A stretch of DNA of 15,329 nt, taken from positions 1-15,329 of the forward strand of contig JAIPHQ010000006.1 of the NCBI GenBank assembly GCA_021735115.1, given 5' to 3'. Below, in pieces: positions 7,316-14,892 of the stretch. The position numbers and the translations under genes were made by a program. The stretch comes from Candidatus Omnitrophota bacterium (GTDB taxonomy: Bacteria > Omnitrophota > Koll11 > Duberdicusellales > 4484-171). Position 1 is the first letter of the stretch; each line of letters begins with the position of its first letter. A model generated the notes under the pieces. The model had not been told where the DNA came from, made no database searches, and was given only the letters and a program-made list of their open reading frames with translations.

Positions 7316-7348
7316 TTTCTGAATTATAACTTTGTTCCGAGAGAAGAG

Positions 7349-7384
7349 GGACGATAGACGACAGACGATTTCGTCTTTTCGTCC
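7349..7384. repeat. Hairpin of GACGA/TCGTC repeats upstream of thrS
   Basis: In the spacer between tRNA-Val and thrS, GGACGA (7349-7354) pairs with TCGTCC (7379-7384), and AGACGA (7363-7368) pairs with TCGTCT (7371-7376). Short GACGA-type words recur between them. This gives an imperfect stem-loop in the presumed thrS leader. It does not have the specifier loop or T-box sequence of a T-box leader, and it has no U-tract on either side. It looks more like another member of the hairpin-repeat class seen in the other spacers of this window than like a known regulator. Confidence 0.5.
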
Positions 7385-7425
7385 GTCATCCTTTCATCCT
7401 TCGGTACCTTCTTTATATGAAGACA

Positions 7426-7500
7426 TGGGCGGTGTAGGATTCGAACCCACGACCCTCTCGGTGTAAACGAGACGCTCTAAACCAACTGAGCTAACCGCCC
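7426..7500 (-). tRNA. tRNA-Val (anticodon UAC)
   Basis: A complete cloverleaf can be folded on the minus strand. The acceptor stem is GGGCGGT/ACCGCCC, with A as discriminator at 7426. The D arm is GCTC...GAGC, the anticodon stem TCTCG/CGAGA encloses loop TTTACAC (anticodon TAC), and the T arm GTGGG/CCTAC encloses TTCGAAT. UAC reads valine GUA and, through wobble, other GUN codons. The 3' CCA is not encoded (TGT follows the discriminator) and must be added by CCA transferase. A promoter-like pair lies just upstream at 7510-7538, and thrS follows 110 bases downstream. Confidence 0.96.
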
Positions 7501-7509
7501 GTATCCGCA

Positions 7510-7538
7510 ATAATAACAAGAATTGACAAAAAAATCAA
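7510..7538 (-). promoter_or_regulatory. Probable sigma70-type promoter for tRNA-Val
   Basis: Reading the minus strand, TTGATT (7538-7533) is followed by 17 bases and then TATTAT (7515-7510). This is a good match to a -35/-10 pair, at the right distance to start transcription within a few bases of the tRNA 5' end at 7500. Its -35 box overlaps the 3' arm and T-run of the terminator just upstream, so the two signals share sequence. It may also supply transcripts of thrS and the genes beyond. Confidence 0.6.
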
Positions 7539-7564
7539 CCCTTTTGATTTCATTTCGGGTTGAT
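7528..7564 (-). terminator. Intrinsic terminator-like hairpin before tRNA-Val
   Basis: On the minus strand ATCAACCC (7564-7557), a 15-base loop and GGGTTGAT (7541-7534) are followed by an unbroken run of T to 7528. An 8-base-pair stem with a U-tract is a plausible terminator for transcripts coming from the V-ATPase operon. Its 5' arm can instead pair with a second GGGTTGAT copy at 7590-7583. Confidence 0.55.
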
Positions 7565-7590
7565 GCTGAGCGAAGCCGAAGTATCAACCC
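7557..7590. repeat. REP-like hairpin with a 'gctgagcgaagccgaagt' loop
   Basis: GGGTTGAT (7557-7564) and ATCAACCC (7583-7590) enclose GCTGAGCGAAGCCGAAGT. That loop word resembles the 'ctgagcgaagtcgaag' repeat that I recall as dispersed in intergenic regions of many bacterial genomes. A further ATCAACCCTTTT copy lies at 7534-7545, repeating 7583-7594, so the central arm has two possible partners. Confidence 0.6.
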
Positions 7591-7597
7591 TTTTAGT

Positions 7598-7659
7598 AGA
7601 CGCCCTATTTTCGCCAAAAGTAGGACGTCTGTAAACACCTCTTTGTAGACGTCCTACTT
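7598..7659 (-). terminator. Overlapping hairpins after the V-ATPase operon, likely terminator/repeat
   Basis: Twelve bases after the stop of the K subunit gene, AAGTAGGACGTCT (7618-7630) and AGACGTCCTACTT (7647-7659) form a perfect 13-base-pair stem. On the minus strand it is followed by a short T-run (CTTTTGG), fitting the end of the V-ATPase transcript. The arm 7621-7630 can alternatively pair with AGACGCCCTA at 7598-7607 (one mismatch), extended by TTTT/AAAA around CGCC. Two mutually exclusive stems therefore share one arm. Function as a terminator is inferred; it may also be a mobile repeat. Confidence 0.55.
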
Positions 7660-7671
7660 GGGTACACCCTA

Positions 7672-8118
7672 CTAAGCTGAAGGAAGCGCCATCATACAAA
7701 ATACCATCACAAATAAGGCTACAGTTTCAATTATTCCAAGTACTGTTATATATTGACCAAACCCTTTACCAGTCTCTGCTAAAGCATCACAAGCTCTTGC
7801 TGCAGCTTTTCCCTGCATATAAGCCGAAGCTCCCATAGCAATACCGGCAGATAAGCCTAGCACGGCTTGAAATACATAAGTAGGGGTGGTGGCAGGTAAA
7901 TTAGCACCAATAATTTGATCTCTCAATATCCAAGCATAAATAGTTTGAGTTAAAGGCGCTCCCACAAAAGCAAGTAAAGTAAATGGAGCAGTTTTGTTCT
8001 GGGCAAAAGCTTTTTTCCAAGCTCCTACTGCAGCCATCCCGGCTACACCTGTACCCAAGGCAGAGCCTACTGCAGCAAATGCTAAAGATAAACTCATATC
8101 ACCAAATCCTTGTATCAT
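7672..8118 (-). CDS. atpK: V-type ATP synthase/ATPase membrane ring subunit K (predicted Na+-binding)
   Basis: Rotor-ring proteolipid of the V-type ATPase (148 aa, four membrane helices, two fused c-type hairpins, like E. hirae NtpK). The first half holds the GSALGTGVAGMAAVGA helix and PLTQTIY (55-61). The second holds the MQGKAA segment (101-106) and the ion-carrying E131 in GIIETVALF. T57, Q58, Y61, Q102 and E131 match by motif the T64, Q65, Y68, Q110 and E139 that bind Na+ in E. hirae NtpK, so Na+ coupling is predicted; I aligned this by eye from memory. Unlike the other operon genes it does not overlap its neighbour: a 152-base repeat-rich spacer precedes it, and AGGAGG lies 6 bases before the ATG. 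That fits the need for many copies per enzyme. Confidence 0.95.
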   Translation of the reverse strand: MIQGFGDMSLSLAFAAVGSALGTGVAGMAAVGAWKKAFAQNKTAPFTLLAFVGAPLTQTIYAWILRDQIIGANLPATTPTYVFQAVLGLSAGIAMGASAYMQGKAAARACDALAETGKGFGQYITVLGIIETVALFVMVFCMMALPSA

Positions 8119-8138
8119 TTCGTACCTCCTATATTTGT

Positions 8139-8275
8139 TAATTGATTAATCAATTATCATCTACGAATTTACTAATCTTTACGAATATACAAATAAGAAT
8201 TTTAAAAATTCGTAAATTCGCAATTGATTCGTATATTCGTTGATTATTACATTTAGTAATTAGTAATTTATTACT
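8139..8275. repeat. AT-rich island of nested inverted repeats between atpI and atpK
   Basis: The spacer contains an 18-base perfect palindrome, TAATTGATTAATCAATTA (8139-8156). It also has ACGAATTTAC (8163-8172) and ACGAATATAC (8181-8190) with their inverted partners GTAAATTCG (8212-8220) and GTATATTCGT (8231-8240). The two pairs are interleaved rather than nested, and all four are variants of one 'acgaat-tac' word. AGTAAT/ATTACT (8262-8275) reaches into the atpI stop codon. Roles in mRNA processing or protection of atpK mRNA are possible; so is a mobile repeat origin. I see no open frame here. Confidence 0.7.
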
Positions 8276-10037
8276 TAAACGGCTTATATTCTTGACCAGA
8301 CCATTCCATCCCTAATTGTCCGGAAAACTCAAGCAAATTAAGCCTAATCCCATGCACTATAACTGACATTAGACACAACAAAATATTTAAACTATGGCCG
8401 AGAAAAAGAATTACTGCAGCTGCCACTCCCCCTAAAATTCCTCCTAACCCTGTAGTTGTTGCCATAGTATTGAATGCAGTCGCAACTGCAATTGTCGCAT
8501 AACCAACTGCAAAAAGACGCAAATAAGAAATAATATCAGTAAAAGAACTGATAACATCTAAAGGTAAAGTCCCTAAAGTAGATAAAGCTCCCTTAAAAAT
8601 ATTTTTCTGGAAGTTAGAAAATAAAATAACAGCTGCAATTCCAATAATACCTAAAGGGACAATAAAACCTGGTGCTGGCCGGCCCACAAGCAATTTGCTA
8701 GCCACAAAAAAAGCTGTCCATAAGATACAAATCCAGCCGATTTCCGCCAAAGCTTTTAAAGAGTTAAGATAGCGAAAAGCTTTCATTAGATGAGCTATAG
8801 AAAGATGCACCACTCCAATAATAAAACAAAAGTAGATCATAAAATCCTGGTTAACTTGTGCAAAACTATTAATTCGGTCAATAACTAAAGAGTTGAAAAA
8901 AGGAAGCCGTGCAACCGCTTCTGCGCCAAACCAATTTCCTGACAAAGCTCCCCAAATAATAGTTGCTAGGCTCAAAGTATAAGTTAGAAAAAACGGTTCC
9001 GCTGGAGCCTTTTTAAATTTTCTTCTTGCCAGATAAGTGGCCATAAGAAAAATTAATCCATACCCTGCATCCCCGACTAACATAGCAAAAAATAGGCTAA
9101 AAAAAAGCAAAAACCAAAAACTTATATCATACTCACGATATCCAGGTAAAGTTCCCATAAAATTAAAAACAGGTTTTATAATTTTGACCCACTTTGGATT
9201 TCTGATCAAAGTTGGGACTTTTTCGGAGTTGTCAGGTTTTTCAACGATAATCCCCCACCCCTTATTTTTAGCAGCTTTTTCTATAACTTGTACCGAGTCA
9301 CCGGGACAAAAACCTTGAAGCCAAGTTAGGCTTTCTGACTCTGCCATTCCAAATTTTACTTTTATAAACTCAAACTTATTAAGCAACTTCTCCCTATATT
9401 TAATAAAACAATTACGATAAATTGAAAATGATTTTACCTTACCTTCAAGCTCTTGCTTTTCCTGCTCTAGGCTATTAATTTTTTTTCTTAATGAAGAAAG
9501 GTCTTTGTCAGGGGCTTCAATTTTTTTAAAACCCAAGTCTTTATCTTTTTTTCTGCTTATATCTATTACCTGAAAATTAGACCCTATCTTGCCTATCTTG
9601 TAAATTAGATGATCTTTTTTAGCTTTTTCGAACTCTTTTTTTCTGCAAATATATAAACTTATAAAAATTCCTTTATCAGCAAGACTATGAATATCTTTTT
9701 TTGATATATTTCCCCATTGCCTAAACCAAACAGTTTCAGATTTAAGTTCTTCTATGCTTTCTTTTAACTTACTTTTTTCCCGAAACAAGCTGATGATTTC
9801 TTTAGGGGCATCTACCAGTTCTTCTTTACTAAGTTCTTTTTGTTTTTTTGAATCTCCAATAATATTTAAAATTTTATCTATTCTAGATACCCTCTTTTTT
9901 ACCGTATCTATATAATCAGCATGCGGTTTTCTTAGGTGCCGGATATGCACCAGCCCTAATTCACGTAGATCATGCAGGGTTGAATCAACGCTTGTTTTGG
10001 AAGCTAGAATTGTAACTTTGCGCATCTTTACAATCAT
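8271..10037 (-). CDS. atpI: V-type ATP synthase/ATPase subunit I (a-subunit, stator and ion channel)
   Basis: 588-aa stator membrane subunit forming the ion half-channels beside the K ring. Residues 1 to about 290 form the cytoplasmic arm, starting [10 protein letters not shown] and containing coiled coil (for example 78-100 and 178-205). Residues from about 305 hold the multi-helix membrane domain. The key arginine is R507 in SYLRLFAVGYA, and a second conserved arginine is R565 in VHGIRLNLLEF; GHSLNILLC is at 547-555. The ATG overlaps atpD by 4 bases; M5 is an alternative start. Membrane anchoring and ion translocation are known family roles. Its peripheral arm is expected to attach to the E-subunit stalk. 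The following gene, atpK, is the rotating partner. Confidence 0.96.
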   Translation of the reverse strand: MIVKMRKVTILASKTSVDSTLHDLRELGLVHIRHLRKPHADYIDTVKKRVSRIDKILNIIGDSKKQKELSKEELVDAPKEIISLFREKSKLKESIEELKSETVWFRQWGNISKKDIHSLADKGIFISLYICRKKEFEKAKKDHLIYKIGKIGSNFQVIDISRKKDKDLGFKKIEAPDKDLSSLRKKINSLEQEKQELEGKVKSFSIYRNCFIKYREKLLNKFEFIKVKFGMAESESLTWLQGFCPGDSVQVIEKAAKNKGWGIIVEKPDNSEKVPTLIRNPKWVKIIKPVFNFMGTLPGYREYDISFWFLLFFSLFFAMLVGDAGYGLIFLMATYLARRKFKKAPAEPFFLTYTLSLATIIWGALSGNWFGAEAVARLPFFNSLVIDRINSFAQVNQDFMIYFCFIIGVVHLSIAHLMKAFRYLNSLKALAEIGWICILWTAFFVASKLLVGRPAPGFIVPLGIIGIAAVILFSNFQKNIFKGALSTLGTLPLDVISSFTDIISYLRLFAVGYATIAVATAFNTMATTTGLGGILGGVAAAVILFLGHSLNILLCLMSVIVHGIRLNLLEFSGQLGMEWSGQEYKPFK

Positions 10038-10639
10038 TGCAACACCTTTTTCTGTTCAATTTTTGCTTTGGCAATTTTACCTCTTACCACAGCAGCGGTT
10101 CTTCTTTCTCCTAAATAAATCTGAATTATTCTAATGTTTTCTTCCGCTTCAGGAATTTTAACCTTCTCAAATAAATTCACTCTTTGGTTGGTAACCCTTA
10201 GCTCTTCTTTTAAAGCATCTAATTGTTTATGCAGCACAATTAAGTGCACTTTATAACTAATCATCTCTTTGACAGCTTCTATTCCGGAATCAATCCAAAG
10301 AGAAGTTGTAAAAAAACTATAATCATCCTGCTTGAATTTAACTTTATCAAATTCGGGTAAATCAACCCCGGCAACATTATTTGCTTTAGTTTCTATAGAT
10401 TCTATGGTTAATAATTCCCCTATAGAATTATCTTGAGCAAATAAATCAACCCAACCAATAACTTGATTTCTAAAATCTTCTTCTTGATGGGAAACCTTAT
10501 CTATCTGTTGATGGACTTTCAAGATTTGTCTTTGAAGCTGTTTTTTCTTAAGCTGTAAGGTAGGAAGATAGCGCCTAAATCTAGCTAAGGAATCTTTTTG
10601 CTTCCGTAGTTCTTGTTTGGTTATTCTAACTTTTGCCAT
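10034..10639 (-). CDS. atpD: V-type ATP synthase/ATPase subunit D (central rotor shaft)
   Basis: 201 aa, normal for the V-type D subunit, the coiled-coil shaft that turns inside the A3B3 head, comparable to gamma of F-type enzymes. It has a long N-terminal helix (about 5-55, rich in K, Q and R heptads), a short central region, and a long C-terminal helix (about 130-195). The family-typical end [20 protein letters not shown] is present. It overlaps atpB by 14 bases and atpI by 4 bases, so translation is coupled through the operon. The small F subunit that usually accompanies D in archaeal-type operons is not encoded next to it. Confidence 0.94.
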   Translation of the reverse strand: MAKVRITKQELRKQKDSLARFRRYLPTLQLKKKQLQRQILKVHQQIDKVSHQEEDFRNQVIGWVDLFAQDNSIGELLTIESIETKANNVAGVDLPEFDKVKFKQDDYSFFTTSLWIDSGIEAVKEMISYKVHLIVLHKQLDALKEELRVTNQRVNLFEKVKIPEAEENIRIIQIYLGERRTAAVVRGKIAKAKIEQKKVLQ

Positions 10640-11927
10640 TAGGCCAAAACTCTTTGATTAAATCCGTTCTAAAGCTAGTTTCTTCCGGTTCAAAGCATTC
10701 AGAAAGTATCTGCCAACCATTATCTAAAGCCTTTTCAATAGGAATATTTACAGTTAAATCCATCATCTTTGACTCAAAAAGTTTTCCATATTTAAGCAGC
10801 TTTCTATCCCAAGAACTCATCTTAAAACCCATAGAGCGTTTTTCTTCTGTATCTCTGTATTGAGCATAAAGCTGAATCATGCCATCCATAATTGCCCGAT
10901 GGTCTTTTCTAGTTTTATCATTTACTTGCTGCTTGAGACGGCTCAGCGACCCAAAGGGTGCTATAGATCCTGCGCGCAAATAAAATTGGCCCTCTGTAAT
11001 ATAACCTGTATTATCAGGAACAGGATGGGTTACATCATCTCCCGGCATGGTAGTTACTGACAAGACTGTGATTGAACCTGAATCTTCAAATTCAACTGCT
11101 TTTTCATATCTTTTAGCTAGCTGGCTATAAAGATCACCCGGATACCCTCTATTGGAAGGAACCTGCTCCATAGTAATTGCAATCTCTTTTAAGGCATCAG
11201 CAAAGTTGGTCATATCTGAAAGTAAGACTAAAACATCTTTATTTTGAAGCGCAAACTTTTCTGCAACCGCCAAGCAAAGATCAGGAACCATCAACCCTTC
11301 TACTACCGGATCTGATGCGGTATGGATAAAAAATATTGAACGTGAAAGAGCCCCGCCTTCTTCTATTCTTTTTTTAAAAAATAAATATTGATCATACTTT
11401 AGGCCAATGCCGCCTAAAATAATCATATCTGCTTCAGCTTGTAAAGCAATGCGGGCAAGCAACTCATTATAAGGCTCTCCTGATGTAGAAAATATGGGAA
11501 GCTTTTGAGAAACAACCAAAGAATTAAACACATCAATCATTGGTATATTTGTTCGAATCATTCTTTCCGGTATAGTTCTTTTAACCGGATTAACTGTAGG
11601 CCCGGAAATCTCAATTGTGTTTTCAGCTAAGCTTGGTCCTTTATCACGCGGCCTTCCGCTTCCATCAAACACCCTGCCTAACATATCTTCTGAAAATGAA
11701 ACTTTCATCGGATGGCCTAAAAACACCACCTGATCATTAGTTGAAACCCCTCGGCTGCCCGCAAAAACCTGTAAAGAAACCAGGTCTTTGTCGATTTTTA
11801 TAACTTGAGCTAATGACTTTCCCCGATGGCTTTTTACTTCTGCCAGTTCCTCATAAGCAACCCCTTTAGCTTTAACTGTGATTACATTTCCAACGATACT
11901 TAAAATTTTACTATGAACTTTTTTCAT
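10626..11927 (-). CDS. atpB: V-type ATP synthase/ATPase subunit B (non-catalytic head subunit)
   Basis: 433 aa, regular length. It alternates with A in the A3B3 hexamer. The position of the P-loop is degenerate ([10 protein letters not shown], 146-155, instead of GxxxxGKT), as expected for a non-catalytic subunit. [15 protein letters not shown] (236-250) and [16 protein letters not shown] (256-271) are hallmark V-type B segments. The N-terminal beta barrel is at about 1-75. The ATG overlaps the end of atpA by 17 bases; the stop overlaps atpD by 14 bases. The overlapping starts keep A and B production balanced, matching their equal numbers in the complex. Confidence 0.97.
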   Translation of the reverse strand: MKKVHSKILSIVGNVITVKAKGVAYEELAEVKSHRGKSLAQVIKIDKDLVSLQVFAGSRGVSTNDQVVFLGHPMKVSFSEDMLGRVFDGSGRPRDKGPSLAENTIEISGPTVNPVKRTIPERMIRTNIPMIDVFNSLVVSQKLPIFSTSGEPYNELLARIALQAEADMIILGGIGLKYDQYLFFKKRIEEGGALSRSIFFIHTASDPVVEGLMVPDLCLAVAEKFALQNKDVLVLLSDMTNFADALKEIAITMEQVPSNRGYPGDLYSQLAKRYEKAVEFEDSGSITVLSVTTMPGDDVTHPVPDNTGYITEGQFYLRAGSIAPFGSLSRLKQQVNDKTRKDHRAIMDGMIQLYAQYRDTEEKRSMGFKMSSWDRKLLKYGKLFESKMMDLTVNIPIEKALDNGWQILSECFEPEETSFRTDLIKEFWPNGKS

Positions 11928-13665
11928 CTTCTTCCTCTTTACGTTTTTGTGAATTTAGGAAACTGTCAATTTCTTTTTCTAATTTTTTATATTTATCCGA
12001 ATCAATTTCGGTATAGTTCCAATCAATAAAAAGTGACCTTAACTGATAAAACATCTTTCTAGCATCATCTTTATCAGAAAAACTGAATTCAGTATCAAGA
12101 ATAGAAAATATTTTATCGAAAACATAAGCTTGTCTTTTAATACCTGTTGCTGCATCTATCGAATTAAATCCATTTTGCTGCAAATAAACTGTGTCTAAAA
12201 AATCTGCTTTTAGATATACTTGATAATCATCTATTGAAGTTCCTTCTTCACCTACAACTTTCATCATCTGATCTACTTCATCTCCTTTAATTAAAACATC
12301 TCTGGCTTTTTTTACTTTATCTTTATCTAAAGGGGTTTGATAGCGTGACCAACTCTGCAGTGGATCAACTGAAGGATATTTGCGGGCATTAGCTCTATCC
12401 CGCGATAAACCATGAAAAGCCCCCACCACCTTAAGAGTAGATTGTGTAACCGGTTCATCAAAATTTCCTCCCGCCGGCGATACAGTTCCGCCAATAGTAA
12501 GGCTTCCTTTTGCATCAAAGGAAAGTTGAACATAACCGGCTCGTTCGTAAAATTCAGCAATCCGGGATTCAAGATAGGCAGGATATGCTTCTTCCCCGGG
12601 AATTTCTTCCAATCTTCCCGAGATTTCACGCATAGCTTGAGCCCAACGAGAAGTAGAATCTGCCAAAAGCAAAACATTAAGCCCCATCTGGCGATAATAC
12701 TCCCCTAGAGTTGCCGCAGTATAAACAGACGCCTCTCTTGCTGCAACCGGCATAGAACTTGTATTACAAATAACAATAGTCCTCTCCATAAGAGAACGCC
12801 CTGTGCGCGGATCTTCTAATTTCGGAAATTCTTTTAAAGTTTCAACTACCTCCCCGGCTCTTTCTCCACAAGCGGCAAGAATTACAATATCTACATCTGC
12901 ATAACGGCTTATAAGCTGTTGGAGAACAGTTTTCCCAGAACCAAATGGGCCAGGTATACAATAGGTACCCCCCTTTGCAACCGGAAAAAAAGTATCTAAA
13001 ATCCTCATCTTAGTAATTAGCGGTTCTTGCGGGGTAAGTTTTTGATTGTAAGCTGAAATTGGAACTTTAACCGGCCAAGTAACAATCATAGTTACTTCAA
13101 TAGTATTGCCAGCCTGATCTTTTAAGGTTGCAATTTTATCTTTAACTTTATAATCACCTTCTGAGGAGAGTTCGCTAACAGTCAAATCTCCTTTGGCGGA
13201 AAAAGGAACAAAAATAAAATGCTTAAAAATACCTTCTTCAACATAACCCAAAGGTTGGCCAGCTGAAACTTTTTTCCCTTTTATCTTTTCTTTGGGCTTA
13301 AAATGCCACTTTTTTTGGCTATCTATAGCCGCAAGTTGCTTGCCCCTTGGTAAAAAGACGCCGCATTCTTTGGCTAAGTCATGAAGGGGATTTTGCAAGC
13401 CGTCATAGACTTGGCCAAGAAGACCCGGGCCAAGCTCAACTGAAATCATCTCACCTGAAAATTCAATTTTATCCCCTACTTTTATTCCTTTTGTGTCTTC
13501 AAAAACCTGCATAGAAGCAGTATCTTGACTTATGCGGATTACCTCTGATTTTAGGCGCTGCTGGCCCACTACCACATAACCTACTTCATTTTGTGAAACA
13601 CTTTCACCAAATTCAACTGTAATCATATTCCCGCTAATTGCGACTATTTTACCGAATTTTTGCAT
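11911..13665 (-). CDS. atpA: V-type ATP synthase/ATPase subunit A (catalytic)
   Basis: 584-aa catalytic subunit. The Walker A loop is GPFGSGKT at 239-246; GERAGE at 267-272 includes the glutamate region used in catalysis. The Walker B strand VLLLAD is at 331-336 with [19 protein letters not shown] starting at 336, and [11 protein letters not shown] is at 355-365. Residues 1-70 are the N-terminal barrel. The stretch of about 115-190 is the extra 'bulge' domain that separates V-type A from F-type beta. It starts with ATG at 13665, overlapping the DUF2764-type gene by 17 bases, and ends overlapping atpB by 17 bases. It couples ATP hydrolysis or synthesis to rotation of D and the K ring; direction cannot be told from sequence. 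Confidence 0.98.
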   Translation of the reverse strand: MQKFGKIVAISGNMITVEFGESVSQNEVGYVVVGQQRLKSEVIRISQDTASMQVFEDTKGIKVGDKIEFSGEMISVELGPGLLGQVYDGLQNPLHDLAKECGVFLPRGKQLAAIDSQKKWHFKPKEKIKGKKVSAGQPLGYVEEGIFKHFIFVPFSAKGDLTVSELSSEGDYKVKDKIATLKDQAGNTIEVTMIVTWPVKVPISAYNQKLTPQEPLITKMRILDTFFPVAKGGTYCIPGPFGSGKTVLQQLISRYADVDIVILAACGERAGEVVETLKEFPKLEDPRTGRSLMERTIVICNTSSMPVAAREASVYTAATLGEYYRQMGLNVLLLADSTSRWAQAMREISGRLEEIPGEEAYPAYLESRIAEFYERAGYVQLSFDAKGSLTIGGTVSPAGGNFDEPVTQSTLKVVGAFHGLSRDRANARKYPSVDPLQSWSRYQTPLDKDKVKKARDVLIKGDEVDQMMKVVGEEGTSIDDYQVYLKADFLDTVYLQQNGFNSIDAATGIKRQAYVFDKIFSILDTEFSFSDKDDARKMFYQLRSLFIDWNYTEIDSDKYKKLEKEIDSFLNSQKRKEEEDEKSS

Positions 13666-14155
13666 CTTCTACCTCTGTTAATGAATCAAATTTCTTAGTT
13701 CCTTTTTCTTTATCAAAACTTAATACTCTTTCTAAAATTTGCAACTTTAAAAAATAAGCAATTACTGCTTCAAGATTAAAAACATAATCCTTAGAGCTTT
13801 CTTCTATCTGCTGCCACCGATAATATAATAGCTTTTTTTCAACTTCTAAAGGATTTCCCTCCAAAAGATCTTTTTTTAAAACTTCTTTTGGTTGATATTC
13901 TTGTTGTCTATTTTTATTTTCTCTGTAAGCAGCTAATTCTTTTCTTAAAGTTAGTTCAAATTTTTTATATTCTTGTAAAAAACTTACTTCATTTGTTTCT
14001 TCTAAATTATCAATGTCAGCTTCTTGCAGATGTTTAAAGTTTTTCTCACTTAACCACTTCTTTGCTTCTTCTAAAAAAGAATCATTATTTATATAATTTT
14101 GTTCTCCAAACTTAAGAAAAGGGAGCTGGGTAATAAGATAATAATATTTATCCAT
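13649..14155 (-). CDS. DUF2764-type V-ATPase operon protein
   Basis: 168 aa, soluble, charged and predicted mostly helical, starting MDKYYYLITQLPFLKFGEQN, with the YYYL-type N-terminus I associate with DUF2764. It occupies the slot between E and A, exactly where the unnamed gene sits in chlamydial and Bacteroidetes V-ATPase operons. Those operons, like this one, show no recognisable subunit C. A role as a diverged replacement for the C subunit, the socket linking the D shaft to the K ring, is an inference from that pattern. It overlaps atpE by 8 bases and atpA by 17 bases. The assignment rests on position, length and the N-terminal look, and a profile search would decide it. Confidence 0.8.
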   Translation of the reverse strand: MDKYYYLITQLPFLKFGEQNYINNDSFLEEAKKWLSEKNFKHLQEADIDNLEETNEVSFLQEYKKFELTLRKELAAYRENKNRQQEYQPKEVLKKDLLEGNPLEVEKKLLYYRWQQIEESSKDYVFNLEAVIAYFLKLQILERVLSFDKEKGTKKFDSLTEVEDAKIR

Positions 14156-14756
14156 CTTTATCTGAAATTAAGTCTGCTATGGCAGGATTTAGAAAAATTG
14201 ATAAGCTTTCTGTTATACCTTCATCGGAAAAATCATAATGGGTATCTTCTCCCTTTACTCCGATTTGAAAACCATTCTCTATTTGGCTGGAACTTTTTAT
14301 CTCTATTCTATTTTTAGCTTCTTGGGCAAACTTTGCCAAGATTAATTCTTCTAATTCTTTTTTATCTTTTTTGTTTACTAAAACTTCAAACTCTTTATCC
14401 TTTTCTTTGCTCCATTTATCAATTATAGATTCTAACATTTTTGCTACTGCCTCTGGACTTAAGGACTCTTTTAGCTCACGCTTTAAAATGCTATCAAAGA
14501 TAGAAATAAGTTTTTCTTTCACCGAAAGAATTACATTCCGTGCAGCTTGCCTTATAGAGCTTTTTGCGTTTTCCTGAAGCTTTTGAGCATCTTTTCCTGC
14601 CTCTTCTTTAATTTTTTGAGCTTGATCCTTTGCTTTTTTGACTATTTCCTTTCCTTTAGTGTGAGCATCCTTTATTATTTGCTCTGATTGTTGCTGAGCT
14701 TGGTCAACACCTTCTTTTTTAATTTTTTCGATTAAACTTTCTAATTTAACATCCAT
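14148..14756 (-). CDS. atpE: V-type ATP synthase/ATPase subunit E (peripheral stalk)
   Basis: 202 aa, first gene of the V-ATPase operon. Residues 5 to about 100 form one long charged helix (repeating K, E, A and Q) that acts as the outer stalk. The C-terminal part, about 105-200, is the globular head domain with GFQIGVKGEDTHYDFSDEG (162-180) and SIFLNPAIADL (186-196), both typical of E subunits. AGGAGG lies 6 bases before the ATG, and a promoter-like TATAAT is about 30 bases upstream of the start. No separate G/H stalk subunit is recognised in the operon, so the partner of E is either encoded elsewhere or missing. The stop overlaps the DUF2764-type gene by 8 bases. Confidence 0.92.
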   Translation of the reverse strand: MDVKLESLIEKIKKEGVDQAQQQSEQIIKDAHTKGKEIVKKAKDQAQKIKEEAGKDAQKLQENAKSSIRQAARNVILSVKEKLISIFDSILKRELKESLSPEAVAKMLESIIDKWSKEKDKEFEVLVNKKDKKELEELILAKFAQEAKNRIEIKSSSQIENGFQIGVKGEDTHYDFSDEGITESLSIFLNPAIADLISDKDG

Positions 14757-14785
14757 ACATTTCCTCCTGGTAATTATAAAATAGA

Positions 14786-14813
14786 ATTATAAGACTTTGT
14801 AATAAAAATGCAA
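14786..14813 (-). promoter_or_regulatory. Possible promoter of the V-ATPase operon
   Basis: On the minus strand a consensus -10, TATAAT (14791-14786), lies 16 bases after TTGCAT (14813-14808), a weak -35. A second TATAAT is at 14778-14773. The transcript would begin a short distance before the AGGAGG at 14768-14763. The region is AT-rich, so chance matches are possible. Confidence 0.45.
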
Positions 14814-14829
14814 ATTATTTTAAAATCTG

Positions 14830-14870
14830 CTAATGCAACATTTCCGTTGACAACGCTTTTGTTGCATTAG
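14830..14870. repeat. Inverted repeat between pyrF and the V-ATPase operon
   Basis: CTAATGCAACA (14830-14840) and TGTTGCATTAG (14860-14870) are perfect 11-base inverted copies, with a second stem CGTT/AACG (14845-14848 and 14852-14855) inside the loop. In the minus-strand transcript it lies between the pyrF stop and the promoter-like site, so it may end pyrF transcription. The T-run after it is poor (ATTTT a few bases on), so a repeat or a regulatory hairpin is equally possible. Confidence 0.55.
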
Positions 14871-14892
14871 ATCTAAATCATTTCTTTTTTAA

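Noticed and set aside
7316..7400. Missing TGS domain encoded upstream of the thrS ATG
   Set aside because: The frame upstream is open for only about 30 codons before a TGA, and its translation is low-complexity repeat sequence without TGS features.
7316..7425. T-box or other riboswitch leader for thrS
   Set aside because: No specifier stem, T-box core sequence or terminator/antiterminator pair could be found; only a GACGA-rich imperfect hairpin is present.
8163..8240. Repeated acgaat-type words resembling a CRISPR array
   Set aside because: Units are only about 10 bases, spaced irregularly and in both orientations, with no unique spacers and no cas genes nearby; they are inverted repeats.
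12327..12677. Second minus-strand open frame of 116 codons inside atpA
   Set aside because: It lies wholly inside the conserved catalytic-subunit gene in another frame, and its translation resembles no protein family.
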